Positions 14,241 to 20,057 of a stretch of DNA of 20,057 bases are shown one piece after another. Each line of letters opens with the position of its first letter. The stretch's first letter is position 1. Origin of the DNA: an uncultured Alphaproteobacteria bacterium (GTDB taxonomy: Bacteria; Pseudomonadota; Alphaproteobacteria; Sneathiellales; Sneathiellaceae). The stretch lies in assembly GCA_937910835.1 (NCBI GenBank), contig CALEMG010000005.1:1-20057 (forward strand), in the 5' to 3' direction. The position numbers and the translations under genes were made by a program. The notes under the pieces are model-generated. The model saw only the letters and a list, made by a program, of their open reading frames with translations. It was not told where the DNA came from and searched no databases.

Positions 14241-14813
14241 ATGCCAGATAGAATACCAAACGACGAGAAACCAGCCTTTGGCCGACAGCCCGGCGATCTT
14301 AGCCCGCGTGAGCAGTTGGAGAGAATTATCCGTGTTGATCACGCCGGGGAATTCGGTGCAGTGCGGATATACGAAGGGCAACTTGCCGTTCTGAAAGAAA
14401 CCGAGACGGCAGGTACCCTTCAGCACATGAAGGAGCAGGAAGAGGTTCATAGAAAGAAGTTTGAAGAGCTTCTCCGGGATCGTCGAGTTCGCCCGACCTT
14501 GTTGAGCCCGCTTTGGCATGTTGCTGGATTTGCGCTTGGTGCGGGAACGGCCATGCTTGGGAAAGAGGCGGCGATGGCCTGCACCGAAGCGGTCGAGGAG
14601 ATAATCGATGAGCATTACCGCGATCAGCTGGATACACTCGGAGAGGACGAGCCGGAGCTGAAAGAGACGATTTCCAAGTTCCGCGATGAAGAAATTGAGC
14701 ATCGCGACACCGCGCGGGAGGAAGGGGCCAGCGAGGCTCCGGGTTATGAACTTCTGAGTTCTGCCGTAAAGGCGGGATCAAAAATGGCGATCTGGCTCTC
14801 TTCGCGTATCTGA
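14241..14813 (+). CDS. coq7: Demethoxyubiquinone hydroxylase (Coq7/CAT5 family), 190 aa
   Basis: Coq7 is a membrane-associated diiron enzyme that hydroxylates demethoxyubiquinone late in ubiquinone biosynthesis. The iron ligands appear in the expected order: E37 in DHAGEFGAVRIYEGQ, E67xxH70 in QEEVHRKKFEELL, a glutamate pair with histidine in EAVEEIIDEHYRDQL, and the last ExxH in DEEIEHRDTA. The hydrophobic segment PLWHVAGFALGAGTAML fits membrane insertion. I chose the ATG at 14241, with AAGGA 6 bases upstream, over the TTG at 14235. The length of 190 residues suits the short bacterial form. It is the last gene of the yqaA-dsbB-coq7 operon. On the downstream side it converges on the minus-strand gene ending at 14922, and I see no clear terminator in the 108-base gap. 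Confidence 0.95.
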   Translation: MPDRIPNDEKPAFGRQPGDLSPREQLERIIRVDHAGEFGAVRIYEGQLAVLKETETAGTLQHMKEQEEVHRKKFEELLRDRRVRPTLLSPLWHVAGFALGAGTAMLGKEAAMACTEAVEEIIDEHYRDQLDTLGEDEPELKETISKFRDEEIEHRDTAREEGASEAPGYELLSSAVKAGSKMAIWLSSRI

Positions 14814-14921
14814 GTGACGGTTATCTTACGGAAAATCACACCGCGTTGCAGAAATGGTGGCGAAACTCTGTTTGCCCGCCAGAATACTGAAACGATATTC
14901 GTTGGCCACGAAGACAACACT

Positions 14922-15554
14922 CTAGAGAAGGGGGAGAACGCCAGTCAGGAGCTCCTTTTGCCCGCCAAGCTGTGTGAAAGTGATTTCGACCGGCTGCGCC
15001 GGATCGTACCAAGCCTCCACCTTGCCTTCCGCATTAACGACAGATTTTCCATTTCCAGTAACCGTAATCGAGCCATTGCCAAGGCTGACTGAATTTCCGG
15101 GACTGGAAAAGATCGGCGTATTGACGATGAAACGCTTTGTTTCCGGTGCCGCGTCGCAATTCTGACTGTTCTGGGCGAGTGTGATGAGGGAAAGCAGCCG
15201 GTCCGGTTCAAGCCCATCGGCCATCCGGGTTTGCACCAGATCCAGAATTTCACGTGTTGGGCCGCTCGGGATTTCATTTTCGAACTTGTCACGCCACTGA
15301 CGGGCTTCAGCCAAGGCGGCGCTTTGCTTATCGAGGGCAGCACGTGCCTGATCATTCAGCCGGTCATTCTCACTGGTAAGAACGATAACTTGTCCTTCGA
15401 TATCGGCGATGCGTCTCTCGGCGTTGGCCTGACCTTCATAATACCCATAGACGCCGGCTCCGGCGACCAGCGCAATATACAAAACGAACTTGAAAAAGCG
15501 ATTGCGGCGTTGCCGCGCCTGTTTTTTCTCTGAAAGACCAAGGCCATAACTCAT
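14922..15554 (-). CDS. Membrane-anchored coiled-coil protein, 210 aa, function unknown
   Basis: I recognise this as a hypothetical protein of alphaproteobacterial type but cannot assign a function. Residues 1-19 are basic (EKKQARQRRNR). Residues 20-40 form one transmembrane helix (FFKFVLYIALVAGAGVYGYY). Residues 45-93 are a predicted coiled coil (AERRIADIEGQVIVLTSEND and on). Residues 100-135 are helical, and residues 140-210 look like a beta-rich domain with many short strands. The positive-inside rule puts the C-terminal part in the periplasm. The ATG at 15554 has only a weak ribosome binding site. The layout (anchor, coiled coil, beta domain) resembles envelope scaffold proteins, but this is structural inference. 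Confidence 0.8.
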   Translation of the reverse strand: MSYGLGLSEKKQARQRRNRFFKFVLYIALVAGAGVYGYYEGQANAERRIADIEGQVIVLTSENDRLNDQARAALDKQSAALAEARQWRDKFENEIPSGPTREILDLVQTRMADGLEPDRLLSLITLAQNSQNCDAAPETKRFIVNTPIFSSPGNSVSLGNGSITVTGNGKSVVNAEGKVEAWYDPAQPVEITFTQLGGQKELLTGVLPLL

Positions 15555-15651
15555 AGTGCGTCACATCTTCAGCGATAAGGGAAAGATTACAAATTTGTTT
15601 CTATATAGACGTCGAAACGCACGAAAGGCAAGTGGGGGTAGGGAATTTCGT

Positions 15652-16203
15652 TCATTCTTCGAGTTCGGTATCCCAATAAAGATAGTCGCGCCAGCTTTCA
15701 TGAAGATAGTTAGGCGGGAAGCCGCGGCCCTGATGATTGAGCATTTGTGGTGTCGGGATATAGGGGCGGATTTCCGGGAACATGCTTACTTCCCGGGTAA
15801 GCCTGCCTCCTTTCTTCATGTTGCAGGGTGCACAGGCCGTCGTAATATTCTCCCAGCTTGTCTGACCGCCGAGGCGGCGCGGCAAGACATGGTCGAAGGT
15901 CAGCTCCTCTGGTGAGCCGCAATATTGGCAGCGAAAACCATCGCGCAGGAACACATTAAAGCGGGTGAAGGCGGGCTGCTTGCCTTGTTTGACATAACGC
16001 TTCAGACAGATCACGCTGGGAAGGCGCATCTCGAAACTCGGCGATCGCACGACACGGTCATATTCCGAAACGATATTTACCCGTTCCAGAAATACCGATT
16101 TAAGAGTGTCCTGCCAGGACCAAAGCGATAAGGGGAAATAGCTTAAGGGCCTGTAATCGGCGTTCAGAACCAGGGCCGGGTATTTTTCCACAGACGTTTG
16201 CAA
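15652..16203 (-). CDS. HNH endonuclease family protein, about 183 aa
   Basis: This is an HNH-fold nuclease of the conserved bacterial type. The zinc-ribbon plus HNH core is complete: CQYCG, then DHVLPRRLGG with the catalytic His, WENITTACAPCNMKKGG with the Asn and the second cysteine pair. Before it lies a conserved domain with PALVLNADYRPLSYFPLSLW. The C-terminus RFPPNYLHESWRDYLYWDTE is also family-typical. The frame is open to a TTG at 16269, but homologous proteins begin just before PALVLNAD. I therefore place the start at the TTG at 16203, and the GTG at 16191 is equally possible. Neither has a strong ribosome binding site. There are no restriction or phage genes beside it, so it looks like a housekeeping nuclease of unknown target, not part of a restriction system. 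Confidence 0.88.
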   Translation of the reverse strand: MQTSVEKYPALVLNADYRPLSYFPLSLWSWQDTLKSVFLERVNIVSEYDRVVRSPSFEMRLPSVICLKRYVKQGKQPAFTRFNVFLRDGFRCQYCGSPEELTFDHVLPRRLGGQTSWENITTACAPCNMKKGGRLTREVSMFPEIRPYIPTPQMLNHQGRGFPPNYLHESWRDYLYWDTELEE

Positions 16204-16403
16204 GGCTCTATTTGTCTCCAAACAGGGTGTTATGGCGGAAAGTTTGGCCTTTCCCTTCGTAAATTGCAAATCCTATTACAGTATTTTGTGTGAAATAATT
16301 ATGAAGCCACCGCATCTAGGGGGCGCCATGATACCAAAAGATCCTGTTGTGGAAATATAGGAGTGCGTCCGCGCGTTTTCGCGGACTCTCGAAAAAATTA
16401 GGT

Positions 16404-17045
16404 TTATTCAGAGATTTTTTTGCGCGTCGGTGCCTGCACCACATCGGCATAATACCGCCACAAAATGCGTGCAGCGACCGTTCGATAGGGGCGGAGAGGT
16501 TCCGCCAGTTCATCCATCTTCGCCGCGTCAGGCCGGATGGGGAGTTTTTTAAGATGTCCAAAGGCGCTCTGAAGTGCGACATCGCCTGCGGGCCAGATAT
16601 CTGTCCGACCAAGGCAGGAGATCATGTAAATCTCAGCAGTCCAGCGACCGATCCCTTTCACGCTGGTCAGTTGGATGAGAACATTGTCGTCGTCATGTGT
16701 GTGGAGGGCATCGAGTATGAGACGCTCATTCAGGATATCTTCGGCAAGGGCGCGGCAATAACGCGCTTTTTGACGGCTAAGACCGAGGTTGCGGAGTTCC
16801 TCTTCCGTATGCTCAAGCATTCGTTCCGGGACAAAGGGCGCCACGGCGCCCGCCAGCCGCTTCCATATGGCCTCGGCGCTCGCCAGGGAAACCTGGTGTT
16901 CGACGATGATCTTTGTTAGATGCTCAAATCCGGCGGGCCGACGCCGTTCCGGAAGCGGTTGGATCAGGGTGAGTGCATGGGCAAAATCGGGGTCCTGATT
17001 GCTAAGAAATTCAAGAGCCTCAGCGATATCCCCTTCATTCGTCAT
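16404..17045 (-). CDS. DNA-3-methyladenine glycosylase II-like protein (AlkA/HhH-GPD), 213 aa
   Basis: This is a base-excision repair glycosylase of the HhH-GPD superfamily, expected to remove alkylated purines such as 3-methyladenine from DNA. The helix-hairpin-helix is LTSVKGIGRWTAEIYMI at residues 126-142, and the Gly/Pro-rich loop ends in WPAGDVALQ, where D155 is the catalytic aspartate (Asp238 of E. coli AlkA). There is no iron-sulfur cluster motif, unlike endonuclease III. It lacks the N-terminal AlkA domain of the E. coli enzyme, as many bacterial short forms do. Its ATG at 17045 overlaps the stop of the S41 protease gene by ATGA, so the two are translationally coupled, although their jobs (periplasm versus DNA repair) are unrelated. 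About 135 bases separate it from the HNH gene. Confidence 0.93.
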   Translation of the reverse strand: MTNEGDIAEALEFLSNQDPDFAHALTLIQPLPERRRPAGFEHLTKIIVEHQVSLASAEAIWKRLAGAVAPFVPERMLEHTEEELRNLGLSRQKARYCRALAEDILNERLILDALHTHDDDNVLIQLTSVKGIGRWTAEIYMISCLGRTDIWPAGDVALQSAFGHLKKLPIRPDAAKMDELAEPLRPYRTVAARILWRYYADVVQAPTRKKISE

Positions 17046-18328
17046 TGGGAGGTAACAAGCGCCGTCTTCATATCCATAGAGCAGTTCAGGCTTTGTGCAG
17101 CGAGGGCTATCTGTGCTTCATCGCTTTCGCCTTCGTGAACAATATGCGGAATATCCGGTGTTAGCCCAACCCCGTGAAATGTTGGGCCGCCGCCCGTGGT
17201 GAACCGGCCGGTCGTTAGCCGGAGGCCGCCGCCATTCTGCAGTGGCATTAGCGACTGCATCAGGCCCTTGCCGTAACTCTTTTCACCGAAAAGTTTTGCT
17301 CGCGCCTGATATTTAAGGGCGCCGGCAACAATTTCCGAAGAGGAGGCGGACTTCTTGTTCAACATGACGATAATAGGTGCGCCCTGGGTCTCGTCGCCCT
17401 GAACGGCGTCGCGTGACACTAGTTCCCGCCCGCGATTCTTGACGGAGTAGATGTTCCCGCTATCGAGAAAGGCGTCGGCGACAACTTCGGCCGCGGATAC
17501 CAAGCCACCGGGATTATTCCGCATATCCAGCACGATGCCACAGAGATTGGAGCCAAGGGAGTATTGAATGTCCTTCAGCGCGGTTGCCACGCCGGGGCCG
17601 GTCTTGCGGGTAAAAGAGAAGATACGGATATAGCCGACATTTCCTTCAATACGATGTTCCACGGCAGCAACTTCCACTTCACGGCGCATAACATCAATCT
17701 GCAGTGGGGAAGACGCGTTTTCCCGCTGAATGGTCAGAAAAGCGAATGTATCTTCAGGCCCGCGCAGCGCTGCACGGGCTTGAGAGAGCGTAAGGCCCTT
17801 TATCGGCTCACCATCAATATGGGAGATAATATCTTTTTCCTGCAGGCCGGCCTCTTCCGCACCAGAGCCACGCAGCAGGCTCATGATGGTAAGATTACCC
17901 TCAATCATCCTGATGTGAATGCCAAGGCCGACGAAATGTCCTTCCAGACTTTCGCGGTAAGAGGAAAAACGCTGCGGTGCCATATAGCCGGTATAACGAT
18001 CCATAGAAGCCAGCATCGCATTCAGCGCGCGCGTGGTCGGGTCGCTCTCCCCTTTTCCCTCTGTCGGGACGGCCTTCAATCCTTCAATCGCCTTATCAAT
18101 CAGGTCGCCGGGATTGACGTCATCGACATAGCGCTGGTCCACCGTCTGGAGAACATCCGCCATGACATTAATGTTTTCCGCCATCATGGGGTCATTCGCG
18201 ACGGTTTCGCGATAGGCAACCTCGTACCGGTCCATCGCTGCATTGATGTCATGGTTTCTGGTAATCGGAATGGCACAAGCCGTTACCAGCATTAATATAT
18301 TCAGCGCGATCAATATTCTTTTAAACAT
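17042..18328 (-). CDS. S41 family C-terminal processing protease, lipoprotein, 428 aa
   Basis: This is a serine protease of the CtpA/Prc (S41) family, which trims or degrades periplasmic proteins. The N-terminus is a lipoprotein signal with lipobox VTAC and Cys18 as the lipidation site, so it is probably anchored to a membrane in the periplasm. Residues 45-125 form a helical N-terminal region, residues 127-215 a PDZ domain (HFVGLGIHIR; GSGAEEAGLQEKDIISHIDG), and residues 228-400 the protease core with GIVLDMRNNPGGLV. The catalytic Ser329 in SASSSEIVAG and Lys354 in KSYGKGL are 25 residues apart, as in plant D1 protease. The length is normal. The ATG at 18328 has only a weak ribosome binding site. 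It is translationally coupled to the AlkA-like gene and divergent from gluQ. Confidence 0.93.
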   Translation of the reverse strand: MFKRILIALNILMLVTACAIPITRNHDINAAMDRYEVAYRETVANDPMMAENINVMADVLQTVDQRYVDDVNPGDLIDKAIEGLKAVPTEGKGESDPTTRALNAMLASMDRYTGYMAPQRFSSYRESLEGHFVGLGIHIRMIEGNLTIMSLLRGSGAEEAGLQEKDIISHIDGEPIKGLTLSQARAALRGPEDTFAFLTIQRENASSPLQIDVMRREVEVAAVEHRIEGNVGYIRIFSFTRKTGPGVATALKDIQYSLGSNLCGIVLDMRNNPGGLVSAAEVVADAFLDSGNIYSVKNRGRELVSRDAVQGDETQGAPIIVMLNKKSASSSEIVAGALKYQARAKLFGEKSYGKGLMQSLMPLQNGGGLRLTTGRFTTGGGPTFHGVGLTPDIPHIVHEGESDEAQIALAAQSLNCSMDMKTALVTSQ

Positions 18329-18355
18329 TCGCTTCGCCCGTTGACAATTTTTATA

Positions 18356-18376
18356 ATTAATAAAGTATTAATAAAG
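18356..18376. repeat. Direct repeat in divergent promoter region
   Basis: ATTAATAAAG occurs twice, at 18356-18365 and 18367-18376, a perfect 10-base repeat with an 11-base period, about one helical turn. It lies between the divergent S41 protease and gluQ genes, just right of a TTGACA at 18341-18346. A regulator binding one face of the helix would fit, but AT-rich sequence makes chance possible. Confidence 0.5.
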
Positions 18377-18468
18377 GCTAGCGTCGGCCCCAGCGGCTGA
18401 CAAGAAAAACAGATAAAATTTTAAGCGTATTTGAATATTTTTTTCGGAAGCACTCTCTTGTTAACTAT

Positions 18469-19314
18469 ATGGTAACTATAACGCGTTTTGCGCCGAGCCC
18501 AACCGGTTTTCTTCATCTTGGACATGTTTATTCCGCTACTCTGGCCTGGAAAGCGGCATGGGAGAGTGGAGGTCGGTTCCTGCTTCGCATGGAAGATATT
18601 GATCAGACCCGAAGCCGTCCGGAATTCGAAGACGCGATCTATAAAGACTTGGCTTGGCTGGGGCTTGACTGGGACCCTCCGGTGCGCCGCCAAAGCGAAC
18701 ATTTTGAGGACTATGCGATACTCCTAGAAAAACTCAGCGATCGAGGTTTGGTCTACCCCTGTTTTTGCACTCGAAAGGAAATCGCTGCCGAGATTACTCG
18801 CAGCAACTCGGCGCCGCATGGGCCGGAAGGCCCTGTATATCCTGGCATTTGCCGTGATATGGCAGAAAGCGAGCGGCAGATGCGTTTTGCGCGGGGAGAT
18901 GCATACGCCCTACGGCTAAATATGGTTAAAACGATTGCGGAAGTAGAGCGATCTAAGCTGCAGTTTCATGAGGTCAGTAAGGGGTTCATTCAATGCGATC
19001 CGGCGCCGTTCGGCGACGTTGTTCTTGCCCGAAAGGAGACCCCAACCAGTTACCATCTGGCGGTTACATTTGATGATGCGATTCAGGGTGTTAACCATAT
19101 TATCCGGGGTCAGGACCTGTTTCCCTCAACCCATATTCACCGGCTTTTGCAGGCTTTGCTTGACCTGCCGACTCCGACCTATTTTCACCATGGGCTGATC
19201 TCGGATGCGAAAGGGCGTCGTCTGTCAAAACGTGACAAGGATGCAGCAATCAAATCTTTACGAGAATATGGTTGCCAGCCTGACGAGGTGCTGAAAATGG
19301 TCGATTATGGTTAA
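18469..19314 (+). CDS. gluQ: Glutamyl-Q tRNA(Asp) synthetase, 281 aa
   Basis: GluQ-RS is a shortened glutamyl-tRNA synthetase without the anticodon-binding domain. It attaches glutamate to the queuosine base in the anticodon of tRNA-Asp. The HIGH-type motif is PSPTGFLHLGH (residues 9-19), and the KMSKS-type motif is GRRLSKRD (residues 249-256). Zinc-site residues CFC (98-100), Y124 and C128 match the GluQ-RS pattern and separate it from full-length GluRS, as does the length of 281 residues. The ATG at 18469 fits the family start (TRFAPSPTG right after it), but there is no good Shine-Dalgarno; GGAAG is about 19 bases away. The last codons form the left arm of a strong terminator. It faces the S41 gene divergently and converges on the mutase gene. 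Confidence 0.95.
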   Translation: MVTITRFAPSPTGFLHLGHVYSATLAWKAAWESGGRFLLRMEDIDQTRSRPEFEDAIYKDLAWLGLDWDPPVRRQSEHFEDYAILLEKLSDRGLVYPCFCTRKEIAAEITRSNSAPHGPEGPVYPGICRDMAESERQMRFARGDAYALRLNMVKTIAEVERSKLQFHEVSKGFIQCDPAPFGDVVLARKETPTSYHLAVTFDDAIQGVNHIIRGQDLFPSTHIHRLLQALLDLPTPTYFHHGLISDAKGRRLSKRDKDAAIKSLREYGCQPDEVLKMVDYG

Positions 19315-19331
19315 TTTTCAGCACTTTTTTT
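19288..19331 (+). terminator. Rho-independent terminator overlapping the 3' end of gluQ
   Basis: GTGCTGAAAAT (19288-19298) and ATTTTCAGCAC (19314-19324) are perfect 11-base arms around a 15-base loop, followed by seven T (19325-19331). The left arm encodes Val-Leu-Lys plus the first bases of Met in the gluQ product, and the TAA stop (19312-19314) lies at the loop/right-arm edge. The loop is long for a terminator, but the stem and T-run are strong. Confidence 0.8.
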
Positions 19332-19354
19332 GCGAATCCCTGCCCCTGCCCTGA

Positions 19355-20057
19355 TCAGGCGACATCCTCATACTTCATGATCATGTCGACCATGTCGATG
19401 ACGATACCGGCCATGTCGAAATCCTTCGGCGTATAGATCGCACTGACGCCAGCTTTCTTGAGCGTGTCCGCATCCTCGGGCGGAATAATGCCACCAACCA
19501 CGACAGGAATATCACCAATGCCGGCGGCCCGCAGCTTCTCGCACACCTCGGTCGCGAGTGGCACGTGGGAGCCGGACAGAATGGAAAGCCCGACAAGATC
19601 GACGGTGCCATTGCGCGCGGCATTGACAATCTGGTCCGGCGTGAGGCGGATACCCTCATAGACCACCTGCATACCGCTGTCGCGGGCGGCCACGGCGATT
19701 TGCTCCGCGCCGTTCGAATGGCCATCGAGGCCGGGTTTCCCGACAAGAACTTTGAGCGGCCGTCCGAGTGCCGCCGCCGCTGCCGCGACTTTTTCGCGGG
19801 CGGGCTCCAGAATGTCGTTCTCGGCATTTGAAACAGCGGAGCCTACCCCCGTTGGAGCCCGATATTCTCCATATACGTGACGGAGCGCTTCGGACCATTC
19901 ACCCGTGGTAACGCCCGCTTTGGCGGCAGCGATTGATGGCGGCATAATATTTTGCCCTTCTTTCGCAGCTTTCGATAAAGCTTCGAGGGCCTTTGTCACG
20001 GCGATCTCGTCCCGCTCCGCGCGCCATGCCTGCAACCGTTCGGTCTGTTCGGCTTCT
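19355..20057 (-). CDS. ecm: Ethylmalonyl-CoA mutase, C-terminal part (partial)
   Basis: This is the C-terminal end of an adenosylcobalamin-dependent acyl-CoA mutase. The frame is open through the right edge (…EAEQTERLQAWRAERDE), so the 5' part lies beyond the window. The B12-binding domain shows the DxHxxG motif in GKPGLDGHSNGAEQI, SxL in VGLSILSGSH and the VVGGIIPPEDA glycine pair. GKPGLDGHSNG, YEGIRLTPDQIV and IYTPKDFD match ethylmalonyl-CoA mutase (MeaA-like) more than methylmalonyl-CoA mutase, which typically reads GQDGHDRG and IFGPGT. Ethylmalonyl-CoA mutase converts ethylmalonyl-CoA to methylsuccinyl-CoA in the acetyl-CoA assimilation pathway of many alphaproteobacteria. The gene ends 40 bases from the gluQ stop in convergent orientation, near the palindrome CCTGATCAGG. 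The subfamily call is from memory of motifs, not a search. Confidence 0.9.
   Translation of the reverse strand, partial: EAEQTERLQAWRAERDEIAVTKALEALSKAAKEGQNIMPPSIAAAKAGVTTGEWSEALRHVYGEYRAPTGVGSAVSNAENDILEPAREKVAAAAAALGRPLKVLVGKPGLDGHSNGAEQIAVAARDSGMQVVYEGIRLTPDQIVNAARNGTVDLVGLSILSGSHVPLATEVCEKLRAAGIGDIPVVVGGIIPPEDADTLKKAGVSAIYTPKDFDMAGIVIDMVDMIMKYEDVA

Noticed and set aside
14208..14702. 164-residue minus-strand frame opposite coq7
   Set aside because: It is an antisense shadow; coq7 carries all the diiron ligands and a good ribosome binding site.
16367..16386. GTCCGCG/CGCGGAC hairpin downstream of the AlkA-like gene
   Set aside because: It is a perfect 7-bp stem, but on the minus strand, where the gene ends, the T-run precedes and does not follow it, so it is not a standard terminator for that gene.
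17564..18295. 243-residue plus-strand frame opposite the S41 protease
   Set aside because: It is an antisense shadow of a gene with intact catalytic motifs; its product has no recognisable domain.
19355..20057. Methylmalonyl-CoA mutase as the identity of the right-edge gene
   Set aside because: The B12-domain motifs (GLDGHSNG, YEGIRLTP, IYTPKDFD) fit ethylmalonyl-CoA mutase better than methylmalonyl-CoA mutase.
1..20057. CRISPR array, insertion sequence or prophage genes
   Set aside because: I looked for regularly spaced repeats, transposase motifs and phage structural genes and saw none.

Overview
The window looks like an alphaproteobacterial chromosome segment. The evidence is a soxBDAG-purU operon, a YqaA-DsbB-Coq7 cluster, a short glutamyl-Q tRNA(Asp) synthetase, a conserved alphaproteobacterial-type HNH protein and the C-terminal end of an ethylmalonyl-CoA mutase. 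The last suggests acetyl-CoA assimilation through the ethylmalonyl-CoA pathway and C1/methylamine metabolism. I cannot name the genus.

Region 1, about 1-5700, is an accessory island, visibly more AT-rich than the rest. It holds an unrecognised cytoplasmic protein (181-816), two exported cysteine-rich proteins (913-1218 and 1301-3520, the larger with nine tandem two-cysteine repeats), and a mobilization module on the minus strand: a 39-codon reading frame, a MobC-like protein and a MOB relaxase, chained by two ATGA overlaps. No integrase, replication gene or type IV secretion gene is visible, so this is probably one end of an integrated mobilizable element or plasmid-derived island. The module stops directly against the 3' end of a chromosomal-type crotonase gene at 5705.

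Region 2, 5705-12600 on the minus strand, holds a crotonase-family gene with its own candidate promoter, and upstream of it a catabolic operon in the order soxB, soxD, soxA, soxG, purU. Heterotetrameric sarcosine oxidase demethylates sarcosine (or a similar N-methyl amine) and loads the C1 unit onto tetrahydrofolate. PurU releases formate from formyl-tetrahydrofolate and so recycles the cofactor. soxB starts at TTG behind a strong Shine-Dalgarno, soxA overlaps soxD by ATGA, and soxG starts at GTG inside the end of soxA. A perfect 9-bp inverted repeat overlaps the candidate sox promoter. This SoxD lacks three of the four residues known as zinc ligands.

Region 3, 12888-14813, holds tRNA-Leu(CAA) on the minus strand with a good promoter, then a plus-strand operon yqaA-dsbB-coq7 (membrane protein, periplasmic disulfide formation, ubiquinone hydroxylation).

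Region 4, 14922-18328 on the minus strand, reading from high to low coordinates, holds an S41 periplasmic lipoprotein protease overlapping an AlkA-like DNA glycosylase by ATGA, an HNH endonuclease, and a membrane-anchored coiled-coil protein.

Region 5, 18469-20057, holds gluQ, ending in a terminator whose left arm lies inside the coding sequence. It converges on the truncated 3' part of an ethylmalonyl-CoA mutase gene that runs off the right edge.
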